Of a stretch of DNA of 64,000 bases, positions 34,392 through 44,600 are shown one piece after another. Every line of letters begins with the position of its first letter. Within the stretch, counting starts at the first letter, position 1. Origin of the DNA: Gonocerus acuteangulatus (taxonomy: Eukaryota > Arthropoda > Insecta > Hemiptera > Coreidae); contig OX328128.1 of assembly GCA_946811695.1 (NCBI GenBank), positions 76,602,821-76,666,820 on the forward strand. The letters run 5' to 3'. The notes under the pieces were generated by a model. It was not told where the DNA came from, did not search any database, and worked only from the letters and a program-made list of their open reading frames with translations. The position numbers and the translations under genes are program-made.

Positions 34392-35612
34392 TGTATTAGC
34401 TGAATACCCATGCTTCACCATGGCCAAAAAGTATTTTTTATATTGAGTTAAATAAGATATGATCAAAATTAACGCTATGTCATAATTTTGTACAGCTTAT
34501 TATTGCACGGACATTAAAGTTACCATAAAAAAAAAATACAAAACCGATTAAAAAGTTAGGTAAACAGAGACAAATACACGTTGAAAAGCATAAAACTAAC
34601 AAATTTGAAGTTTTAAGCACTTATATCTTCGATTGACATCGCCCTACCGAACATTACAACAGAATCTTATTGTAGAGAATTTAGTAACCTTTCGAAAAGC
34701 CGCCTTCCACTTTCTACGAGTTCCCAACCGTTTTCGAGATATTTTAGAAAATATACTGAGATCCGAAACCTTTGTATCACCACAAAGGTTCATCAATTTT
34801 TTTCCATATACTTCATTTCTGAATACCCAGACAGAAAATTAATTTTTAAAAGTATTTCTATCAATTTTTCTGGTAAATGGCTACAGAACTCGCTTAAAAA
34901 ATGGTTTCATTCGTTTTCCTACGTTAAGGAATCTTTCCAAACATTTTGTTCCAAAAACCATGTTCCAGTAAACGGATTCAACTGGTTAATGAACTTGACC
35001 TTTCAAATGAGAAGAAAGATTTTTGTACCAAATGTTATCAAAATCGAACCATTTTTGAGCCGACGAGGAACTTCTTAATAATTCAAACCCCCCTAATAGT
35101 ACTTAAACATTTGAATATAAAAAAAAAACTTTCTTAGCGAATGTTTACACTCTAAACGTATTGTCTTTGCAAAATTTCAAATTTTTGTGTCAAGTGGTTC
35201 GGGATATTATTACCTTGGATGGGCCATCACCAGGGCGTAAACTCTATGAGGGACTAAATCACATTTTATTTCTATTAATTCAAGGTCTTCCATCATAGTT
35301 GAAATTAACCTCAATTAAAAATAATACTATGAAATAGAAAATGTACGGTAACAGCTGTTCTTTATCGTAACAGCTGTTCTTTATCGTCCTATCAACGCAT
35401 TCTGCCTAGGCATGCCTGCTCTAAGCAAGTCAAACTTTAAGCCCCTCTAAAAATACTTAAAAATTCGAATATCAAAAAATCCTTTCTTAGCGAGCGTCTA
35501 CGTTCTATAGGGAGTGTCCATGCAAAATTTCAAATTTTTCTGTCGAGCGGTTTGGGCTGGGCGTTGATAGGTCAGTGAGTGGTATTTGTCAAATATATAG
35601 TATATATATACT
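34392..35612 (+). repeat. family A, copy 3 (nearly complete)
   Basis: Left end TAGCTGAATACCCATGC, right end GTCAAATATATAGTATATA. It has no SINE, so it shows the empty version of the site at 4299 (GAGATATTTTAGAAAATATA). About 1.2 kb, no open frame. The best copy for building a consensus. Confidence 0.75.
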
Positions 35613-36289
35613 ATGTATGTGCATATATTATATTGTATTATCATCTAATATAATTTTTTTAAAATGAATAATATAATTTATATTCATTCTAAAGTAAATA
35701 AAACATTTGTCACATCTATAAGAAACTGACTATTTTGTAGAATTATAGGATATAAAATTAACAAATTTTACGATTCATAACATCCAGAAGAATATTACCT
35801 GGAAGAAGTTAGTCCTCTGTATCATAAACCTTTACCATGCCACATTCAACACAAAGTACTGCCTGAGATATTTCTGCATTCTAAAATTTCTATACCTGAA
35901 CTAAAGCTAGCTGACGTAACAAAGAGCTTTTCCAGACAACAAAGCTAGGCGACGGAACAAAGAAATCTTACATACAACCTCTCTCGACGGAGATGAGACA
36001 AGCTCTTGAGATGGCAGTCGTAGACGGGTGCGTTCTGGATGCATGTGTGAGATATTTATTCTGGAGCTGGCCGTCTTCCAATTTAACTCATTTACACGTT
36101 ATTTAATAAACAATGGAAACAAAAAACAGAAATCTGACTGGACAAAGTTGTTCTGGATTTTATTAGCTTTCATTAAAAAAAAAATGCATTGGAATCGGTT
36201 AATATTTAGAGGCTGTAGCCTTTTTTGAAACACAATATTTTGTTTAGCACCACTGTGTGGCAATAGTTCAGTTAAAAATAGTAAGGTAC
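35613..36289. other. no gene seen
   Basis: AT-rich; short frames only, no motif or splice pattern recognised. Confidence 0.4.
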
Positions 36290-36560
36290 ACTATTTACAA
36301 ATTAGGCCTGCGGATCCTGTCTATTTGGGCATTTAATGTGGTATTTGCCTCATTAGGGTCTGAGCATATAACTTGAGCGTGCACTGAAAGACCTTATCTT
36401 GCCGTCCTTCGAGGGTCAGACTCCATGGGCTCACCCAGCCATTAAAGGGGAAGAATAGGCAGCTTAGCATAGTGACTGACCTCACTATCTCCCTTGTCTA
36501 GAATCAGATAGTTCTCATGGCCATTTTCGCTGTCTGATGCCAGCAGAAAAAATATTAGAA
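36290..36560 (+). repeat. interspersed repeat D, copy 1
   Basis: Shares with 56320-56510 the ordered landmarks AAAGGGGAA, CACTATCTCCCT and AGAATCAGATA in the same orientation. Could be an old SINE; no promoter boxes are clear. Confidence 0.4.
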
Positions 36561-36699
36561 GAAGCAGTCAATAAAAATTTGACTTGACACAATCCTTGTA
36601 TAAAATAATTATGCGATTTTTGTAAAAATGAAGTTCTGAATAATCTCTTGACAGTCGATCTCCTAAAACTTTTAATTTAATGAATGATACCATGTTTTA

Positions 36700-36940
36700 T
36701 AACTGTCGGCCTCAATCAGTAGTTTTGCAACATCAATGGAATTGAATCAACACATCGAATTTAAACACGTTAAAGGTTTGATCTGAATTTGTAGTTCCTA
36801 CTTATTAAAGAGAATTGATTTTCAAAATTTCGTGACCTTATTTTTTAGCACAATATTGATTAAAATATTTAAGAAAATGATAATAATGGAACTCTCTTTT
36901 GCAATTTCTGTAATTTTACCTACAAAAATCATCTCACCTT
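36700..36940 (+). pseudogene. fossil zinc-finger fragments of a third paralogue
   Basis: At about 36712-36770 one frame reads SSFATSMELNQHIEFKHVKG, aligning with the second half of the ZF1/ZF2 finger (SAVTLSDLNRHIKHKH). At about 36897-36925 another frame reads LFCNFCNFTYKN, a finger start. Stops and shifts lie between. This suggests that the cluster once had a third gene or a longer ZF2 array. Confidence 0.5.
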
Positions 36941-37149
36941 CATACGTATGTATTAATGAAATGATGTATGCCACATTTTATTTTTTTGTACGTTATGTTT
37001 TAATAAAATTGTAAGTTATAGAATTCAAACTTCTTATGGATTTCTTGATTTTTTTTTTATTCTATTGAAACACTCAGCTTTGGCAATAAGAGTTTTACAT
37101 ATGATATAATTTTACATAGATAGATAGAGCTTTACCTAATTACATACTG

Positions 37150-37460
37150 GATGGGCACTGCAGTTCCTAAAGGAGCAAGACCTTAGCCAACAGCTCATTA
37201 ATTAGCTCTGTCTGTTGCAAAACATCTCCAACGATGAATTCCCGTTTCTTTCAGGTTTCTCCAAGTCGTCCATCCAGCATAGTCGAGGTTTTCCCTGCCT
37301 TCTTCCGCCACCCAGCATTCCATAAAGGAGCTCCCTTAGCAATCACTCTGGGGTCATTCTCTTCACATGATGCAACCATTTAAGCCTTTTATGAATTTTG
37401 ATCCTTCTTCCTGAACTTGGCTATAACTACATTATGATGACTTTGACAATCTAGGTCCAA
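37150..37460 (-). pseudogene. RTE-type LINE C-terminal fragment
   Basis: The minus strand contains FMECWVAEEGRENLDYAGW- and REFIVGDVLQQTELIN-like text, resembling the end of RTE ORF2 (GGRRKAGRPRTRW.D.....IHRWRDAA.DR). Several breaks. Short but recognisable. Confidence 0.5.
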
Positions 37461-37583
37461 TCAAAAATAGCTATATATTATTAATCTATCAGACTCTTAA
37501 GGTGATGAATATCCCTTGAAAATGCATAATGATGAAAAACTAAAGTTGCATGGTCCATGTGAGAACTGATTTGTAGAACTAAT

Positions 37584-37870
37584 TCAACACCAATAGCGGG
37601 ATGAGACAAGAAGATGCCCTAGCGGGCCTTCTTTTAGCGCGGTTCCTACCTCCATAGGAAGAAAACCTGTTATAAGGTTGTCCCCTGTTATAAAATAACG
37701 GCGGTTCAAATTTATATATATTTGTCTCTTCGCTCCCCACCTTCTCAAAAATGGTCCTATTTTAACGAAATTTGGTACAAAAATCTTTTGTCTAATTTTT
37801 AACGTTAAGTTTGTCAACCAGCACAGTCCGTCAACCACCGAAGGGCGAAATTTGTGCGAAAAAAATCGTA
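37584..37870 (-). repeat. family C fragment
   Basis: Contains TTTTAGCGCGGTTCCTACC, TTATAAGGTTG and GTCAACCAGCACAGTCCG, the same landmarks as the arm of the palindromic element at 1438-2548. Confidence 0.6.
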
Positions 37871-38127
37871 AAGCACTTTTTTAATTGGTTGTTTTTTGTT
37901 TTAAATTGCATTTATCAGTAAAATTCGTATTTTACTAAAAGAAGTCAAGAAAATGAGATACTTATTGGTAATAGCTTTTTCCTAGAGCGGGGAGTCATTT
38001 CCGCTTAAGATACTGTCTAATTAAACTTTCTTATTTTTGAGATTTTAATTTAAATTTTTAACGAAAGAACAAACCCTCCCAATAACTGCTTTTATTCCTT
38101 TGTTAATGGCGAGTCGGACTTTTAATT

Positions 38128-38760
38128 TCGTAGCCGAAAGAGCAGAGACATCCTCTTTAACAGCACGGTCCACCTTTTAGGATACGCAGATGATTTAGAC
38201 ATTGCGGCCAGGTCGGAGCGGTCACTGAATGAGGCCGTCCTCATTCTTGAGGCTGAAGCGAAGCCTAAGTATTTAAGAGTTGGAGGTATTGGAGCAGGCA
38301 CCAAAAAGTTTGACTTCGGACCGTATAAGTTCGAGAGCGTGAACAGCTTTGTATACCTGGCGACTGAGGTTAACGCAACGAATGGCATCACCCAGGAGAA
38401 TCGCGTCTGCAAACCGATGCTTCTTCGGGCTCTTCAAACACTTTAGAAGCCGATGCTTCACGAACGGGACCAAGATCAATCTGTATAAAACGTTGGACTG
38501 ACCTGTCTTAAATTATGGATCGGAAGCTTGGGCCATAACGAAAGCAGACGAGTCTAGAATCTTGGCATTTGAAAGAACTATACTAACAAGCGAATTCAAG
38601 AGATGTTTGGGATTCGGCTAGGAGAAATCTATATTGGATTTCTCGGCTGCACTTTGGAAGCCTTAATTAGCACTAACAGCTGCCTAGGCGGGAGGGAGGA
38701 AGACCAAGAAGACAAATGATGGACAACATTTACCATTTTCACCTAACTCAATTTGTCAAT
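38128..38760 (+). pseudogene. RTE-type LINE fragment from the catalytic block onward
   Basis: Reads LLGYADDLDIAARSERSLNE (with the YADD catalytic box), then YKFESVNSFVYLATEVNAT and GITQENR, followed by frame shifts, KLWIGSLGHNES-like text and, near 38700, a GRPRRQ-like stretch. Order and wording match RTE/BovB-like ORF2. Several shifts make it inactive. Different from the RTE copy in ZF2. Confidence 0.75.
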
Positions 38761-38975
38761 TGTTTTATGCATTGAAGCCATTAGGCGTCTACAATTTCGC
38801 TTTTATTTCAGACATTGCATCGGAATTGTTTATTTTATTTGTAAAACGGAAAATAAGTTTATAAATGTAATGCTTTCCAAACTAAACCAAAGATAAAGAT
38901 TGGAGAGAAACGTGAAAAGATGACGCAGTTCCTATAAATACTTCATCACAGCATTATATAACTGCAGCATTATTT

Positions 38976-39114
38976 AATGCAAAATTATCAGCAAGTAAAA
39001 GCAATTGAAAATGACGAGTGGCAGCACTTGGACGCGTACTTGAACCTCTCCGAACTCAACTTTCCTATATTGAATATAGACATTCGTACAGTAGAAGATT
39101 TGCTTTCTATGAGG
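38976..39114 (+). CDS. candidate short coding exon, unknown
   Basis: Open frame from an ATG at 38976 (MQNYQQVKAIENDEWQHL, then DAYLNLSELNFPILNID) ending at a donor-like ATGAG|GTGAGC. The composition is protein-like and the frame closes upstream at 38955-38960. It lies upstream of ANK1 on the same strand, but its phase does not lead into the ANK1 frame through exon 41588. It may belong to another gene or be chance. Confidence 0.2.
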
Positions 39115-39189
39115 TGAGCTCCTTGTTTCATTTTCTACCTCGCTTCACTTCCATACAACACAGCTTCTAGGCAAACATCGCGCCTATTG

Positions 39190-40150
39190 GACAGATTTAA
39201 CTGTATTTTTGTGCGTTTCCTCCTATCTCCCTATGGTGGTGGGAGTCGTCTCTCCTAGTGGTGGTGATAGCCGTGTCTCCCTAAAGTGGAATGGTGGTAA
39301 CCGTCTCTCCCTATGGTGGCGGTAGCCATTTCTCTCTATAGTGGTGGTAGCCGTCTCTCCCTATAGTGGTGGTAGCCATTTCTCCCTATAGTGGTGGTAG
39401 CCATTTCTCCCTATAGTGGTGGTAGCCGTCTCTCCCTATAGTGGCGGTAGCCGTCCCTCCCTATAGTGGCGGTAGCCGTCTCTCCCTATAGTGGTGCTAG
39501 CCGTCTCTCCCTATAGTGGTGCTAGCCGTCTCTCCCTATAGTTGCGGTAGCCGTCTCTCCCTATAGTGGCGGTAGCCGTCTCTCCCTATAGTGGTGCTAG
39601 CCGTCTCTCCCTATAGTGGTGCTAGCCGTCTCTCCCTATAGTGGCGGTAGCCGTCTCTCCCTATTGTGGTGCTAGCCGTCTCTCCCTATAGTGGCGGTAG
39701 CCGTCTCTCCCTATAGTGGTGCTAGCCGTCTCTCCCTATGATGGTGGGAGCTGTCTCTCCCTATGGTGGTGGTAGCCGTCTCTCCCTAGAGTGGTGGTAG
39801 CTGTCTCTCCCTATAGTGGTGGTAGCTGTCTCTCCCTATAGTGTTGGTAGCTGTCTCTCCCTATAGTGGTGGTAGCTGTCTCTCTCTATGGTGGTGGGAG
39901 CAGTCTCTCCTGATGGTGGTGGTAGCCGTCACTCCCTATGGTGGTGGTAGCCGTCTCTCCCTATGGTGGTGGTAGCCGTCTCTCCCTATAGTGGTGGTAC
40001 CTGTCTCTCCCTATAGTGGTGGTAGCTGGCTCTCCCTATAGTGGTGGTAGCTTTCTCTCTCTATAGTGGTGGGAGCCGTCTCTACCTATGGTGGCGGTAG
40101 CCGTCACTCCCTATAGTAGTGGTAGCTGTCTCTCCCTATGGTGGTGGTAT
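39190..40150. repeat. 25 bp minisatellite, first block
   Basis: About 37 units of GTGGTGGTAGCCGTCTCTCC plus CTATA, with point variants (GCCATTTC, GTGCTAGC, GTAGCTGTC). Spurious open frames cross it because three units make 75 bp. Not a gene. Confidence 0.9.
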
Positions 40151-40189
40151 TACACGTATCAAATTTCGTTTTGTCATATAGCTTTTGCG

Positions 40190-40378
40190 GCCAACGGCCA
40201 TAGACACGTTGAATACACCAGTTTCCGTATATCACCGAAGTTAAGCAACGTCGGGCGTGGTTAGTATCTCAATGGGTGACCGACCACTTGCTGTTGGCAT
40301 TATAAAAGGGTGGAAACCTGTAGATAGCCCGGCGCTAATAGACAAATAGTTGATGTGCCGGCAAAAAGGAAAAAAAAA
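40190..40378 (+). mobile_element. 5S rRNA-derived SINE with perfect 12 bp target duplication
   Basis: Begins GCCAACGGCCATAGAC, continues through ATCACCGAAGTTAAGCAACG, GTCGGGCG and GGTGACCGACC (5S-like), then AAAAGGGTGGAAACCTGTAG and ATAGCCCGGCGCTAATAGAC, and ends in an A-rich tail. The flanks are identical: ATAGCTTTTGCG at 40178-40189 and 40379-40390. The internal 5S promoter region is well preserved. It lies in the unique spacer inside the minisatellite. Confidence 0.92.
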
Positions 40379-40390
40379 ATAGCTTTTGCG

Positions 40391-40764
40391 TCTCACTAAT
40401 TTCGGGCTTAAATATTATGTGGGATGTATAGAAAGACCCCGGACTAAAATTAGCTGCATAAGTCTGCCTACTTCGGTGCTAGAGGTTAACCAACTCGGTA
40501 AATGACAAACAGACAGACGTTTATCTCTATGTAACCGTTAGAATCAAATCGAAGACGGATTTTTTTTTTTGCATTACCTAAGTCAGGGTTGACCGCAAAA
40601 AATGTCTGAATTGATCCGAGTGAAAAATCGTGTCCTAGTTGAAATATTGTTGAATTAGACGACAAAGTGTACTTTTGGTATGCGAGTATTTGACAGATCA
40701 ATTTCCAATGCCGATGAGCATATTTCGTTACTTCTACGGTAATTATCTCAAACTGTGATATCTG
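40391..40764. other. unique spacer inside the minisatellite
   Basis: Non-repetitive DNA separating the two minisatellite blocks; no open frame of note. Confidence 0.4.
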
Positions 40765-41490
40765 GTGAGGGGACCCGTCTCTCCCTATAGTGGTGGTAGG
40801 CGTCTCTCCCTGTGGTGGTGGGAGCCGTCAATCTCTCTGGTGGTGGTAGCCGTCACTCCCTCTGGTGAGGGGACCCGTCTCTCCCTCTGGTGGTGGTAGC
40901 CGTCTCCCTGTGGTGGTGGGAGCCGTCACTCCCTATAGTGGTGGTAGCTGTCTCTCCTGATGGTGGTGGTAGCCGTCACTCCCTCTGGTGAGGGGACCCG
41001 TCTCTCCCTGTGGTGGTGGTAGCCGTCTCCCTGTGGTGGTGGTAGCCGTCTCCCTGTGGTGGTGGGAGCCGTCACTCTCTCTGGTGGTGGTAGCCGTCAC
41101 TCCCTATAGTGGTGGTAGCCGTCTCTCCTTCTGGTGAGGGGACCCGTCTCTCCCTATAGTGGTGGTACCCGTCTCTCCCTGTGGTGTTGGGAGCCGTCAC
41201 TCTCTCTGGTTGTGGGAGCCGTCTCTCCCTCTGGTGGTGGTAGCCGTCTCTCCCTCTGATTGTGGTAGCCGTCACTCTCTCTGGTTGTGGGAGCCGTCTC
41301 TCCCTCTGGTGGTGGTAGCCGTCACTCTCTCTGGTGGTAGTAGCCGTCACTCTCTCCGGTGGTGGTAGCCGTCACTCTCTCTGGTGGTGGGAGCCGTCTC
41401 TCCCTCTGGTGGTGGTAGCCGTCTCTCCCTCTGGTGGTGCTAGCCGTCACTCTCTCTGGTGGTGGTAGCCGACACTTCCTCTGATTGAGT
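40765..41490. repeat. 25 bp minisatellite, second block
   Basis: Same unit as the first block but with a different variant set (CCCTCTGGTGGTGG, GTGAGGGGACCCGTC). It ends about 100 bp before the signal-peptide exon of ANK1, so it lies in the presumed 5' intron or promoter region of that gene. Confidence 0.9.
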
Positions 41491-41587
41491 CACTCGTCTT
41501 CTGATTGTCAAAAGGCAATGTATTTATTTCTTTTCACAATCAATTCGAATTTATAATCTAGTATCCTTTTTTTTTTCTTCTTCTTAG

Positions 41588-41643
41588 GCATGGGACTCCT
41601 ATCAGCAATCCTAAGTGTTCTTCTACTCTTTACAGCCTACTCG
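41588..41643 (+). CDS. ANK1 exon 1: signal peptide
   Basis: 56 bp: two bases of 5' UTR, then ATG and 18 codons. Strong acceptor before it (TTTTTTTTCTTCTTCTTAG) and strong donor after it. The acceptor implies a further non-coding exon upstream, which I could not place. Confidence 0.75.
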
Positions 41644-44600
41644 GTAAGTTCAGTCAGGTTTTGGACTCCTGTTATTTTATTATTTTATCCATATCGAATA
41701 GTTATAGTTAATAAATATCCTGTCAAAAATGTTCACACTTACTTTTTGGGCAAGGAGTTGGCGGCTAATTCGCGCTCATAATCGGTCTAATAGTATGATT
41801 TCCTTTCTGTATTTCATAAGCACAAGGGGAATATTATTCTTACGTCGAGAGGGATTCAACCCCCCCCCCACCGAAATTTTGATTTAATCGGTATAAATCT
41901 GTCATAAAAACCTTCAAAATTAAATTAGATCACTTAGTTCAGAAAACATATTTTGTTTGGGGCATAATTTGTTTTTCTTGGCTAACTATTCCAAGTTATA
42001 GATTTGTAGTATTACATACGCCGCAAATGCAGTTACATCCAGACAAAAATGATAGGCTAACGGATGAAGAAGGTATTGGTGAAGAAATTCTGGATCCGGT
42101 CATTCCAAAGGATGTGTGCGGTGAGGTTAGTCTATTTTTGAATAATTCAAATATCATAGAAAAAGATGTTAGTTGTTTTGATGAAGCAGATGTAATTTCT
42201 AGTCCCTATGCTTCTTCTGGAAGCAAAAAAAAAAAAAAAATAATACGAAGAAACCCTTAAAATTTCTATTGGAACTTGGTTCGGGCTGTAAACTGTTAAT
42301 AAACTCCCTTTCATCACATCAAATCCCAAATAACCCCGTTCTCCGGCTGAAGCGTAACTGGCCTATAGACCAGCTACAGGAGTAGTTCATACAGATTGTA
42401 ATTACTCTGCCTTGTGGGTACTGCAACTGTACAGCTTCTCTCCCCTCGAGCTTCAAGATATATTCACATGTATTATTTTACTGAAAAAGTATTTTTAAAT
42501 TGTTGTAAATTCTGACTAAATAAATAAATAAGAAAAGTTTTCTCAAAGAATAGTAGGCAGGTTGAATAGAAAATATTAAGAATTTCCATTTTAAGCTCCC
42601 AAAATTACACGAGGGATAAGTGTTATATGCAAACGCGGTAAGATGGCGCGGCTTATGCTTATCCTAAATTTCAATTTCCTTTTTTTTCAGGCATATTCTA
42701 CGGAAAGCTTACCGATTGCCAGTGAAAATAGTACCGACAGATCAGACGATACTAATTGCGAGAAAAGGCCTCTCCATATCGCAATCAGTGATGGAGATGT
42801 GAGTACAGTCAACAAGTTGATCAAAGAAGGTGCCAACATCTATGGAGTGGATTGCCAAGGCAGAACCCCGATGCATGCCGCCGTTCTGAGAGATAGTGAC
42901 GACATGGTTCTAACGCTGGTAAAGAACAAGTTCGACGTGAACAGAAGATTCGATAAGGGCAGAACGGTGATATTCTATGCTGCAGTCTACGGAAAGGAAA
43001 GTCCTTTGAGGAAACTAGTCGACGTAGGGGCTTTCCTGGATGTTGTGGATTCCACAGGATCGACGCCACTATACGAAGCGTTTTCTGCAGGAAGATTGGA
43101 CGCGTCTCGAGTCTTGGTCAGTCTAGGCGCGGATCCTAAGAAACTACTTCCTGGAGGGAACACTTATCTTCATCGGGCTGCAGAAAGGGATGATTTCGAC
43201 GCTGTGTACTTCTTTCTTGGACTTGGGACGCCTTTGGATGCTACTAATGACGCGGGAGAGACGCCTATGGCGAAATCCGTTCTAGGAGACAACCCGGCTT
43301 TGGTGAATCTTCTTCTCTCCAGAGGTGCGAGCATAACGAAAGCTGGCAAACGAGGAGAATCGTATCTTCAAATTGCGGCGAGTCGTAATTGCAGCGAAGC
43401 ACTTCAAGCGTTGCTCGAAAACGGTGCTCTTGTGGATTCGACAACATCAAAGTACGACAGCGTACTCGCTTACGCTGTAAAAGAAGACAGAGTCGACATT
43501 ATCAAAATACTATTATCAAACAAGGTAGACGTGAAGAAACTTTCTGCAGATGGCGACACTTACTTGCATCTCGCGGCAAAACATGAAAGTCTCATGGCCC
43601 TACAATTGCTCCTAGAGAACGGAATACCTATAGATTCTGTCAATAAAAAAGACCAAACACCTCTTACCATTGCCATTAAAAAGGACTCAAAGTCAATCAT
43701 TGATGCACTTCTGAAAAACAATGCAGGCGTAAATAGGTTATCGAAAGAAGGGGACTCTTATTTGCATATTGCTGCCTCGTTCAACAGTCCTTACGCTCTC
43801 AAAACGATTCTACAAAAAGGAATTCCCGTAGACTTTTCAAACAAAAATGACGAAACCCCTCTGGCTACAGCTGTAAAAAAGTATGCGAATTCCATTATTG
43901 AAATTCTATTGAAGAGCAACGCTGATATAAACAGATTATCCAAAAATGGAGAAACGTATTTACACATAGCTGCGTCTTGTAATAATTTACAGGCTCTAAA
44001 AGTTTTTCTAAAAGAGGGTCTACCAGTAGATTTTGTTAGCAAACATGACCAGACTGCCTTGACTATAGCTGTACAAAATGACGAAATCGATATAATAGAC
44101 CTTTTGCTAAAGCATAAAGCAGATATTTACAGATTGTCTAAAAATATGGAGACATATTTACACATTTCTGCTTCGTTCGACTGCACTAATGCTCTTAAAC
44201 ATCTTCTGAACCTGGGAATACCGATAGATTCTGTAAATTCGAACGGCGAGACCTCTTTGGAAATCGCAGTGAAAAAGAACAGTCCAATTTCTATAGATAT
44301 ACTCTCCGATTTCAAAGCAGATCTTAGAAGGATTTCTAAATGCGGAAGAACTTACTTGCATTTGGCTGTGGAAATGAATTGTCTCATTTCGCTGAAAGAA
44401 TTGCTGGGTCACTGTTTGCCTGCGGATCTGCATAACTCTGAAGGAATCACTGCTTTGAGATTGTCAATAGAAAGAGACGACACGAAATCTGCGAAAATCC
44501 TTGTTGATTTCGGCGCAGACCTTAAGCAGTCATATAGATCAGGCACGCTGCTCCACTTGGCTGCAGAGAAGAAGAGCAGAGAATCCATAAGATGGCTTGT

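Noticed and set aside
41072..41368. Repetitive open frames (RERRLPQPERVTATT; WLWEPSLPLVVV)
   Set aside because: Products of the 25 bp minisatellite, where three units keep a frame.
39000..41500. A CRISPR-like array, from the regular repeats
   Set aside because: Units are contiguous with no unique spacers, in a eukaryotic setting; a minisatellite.
42643..42690. Alternative start of ANK1 with MARLMLILNFNFLFF as a signal peptide
   Set aside because: It ends in a pyrimidine tract and CAG acceptor, so it is intron read-through. The separate exon at 41588 gives a better signal peptide with a matching donor and phase. RNA evidence could reverse this.
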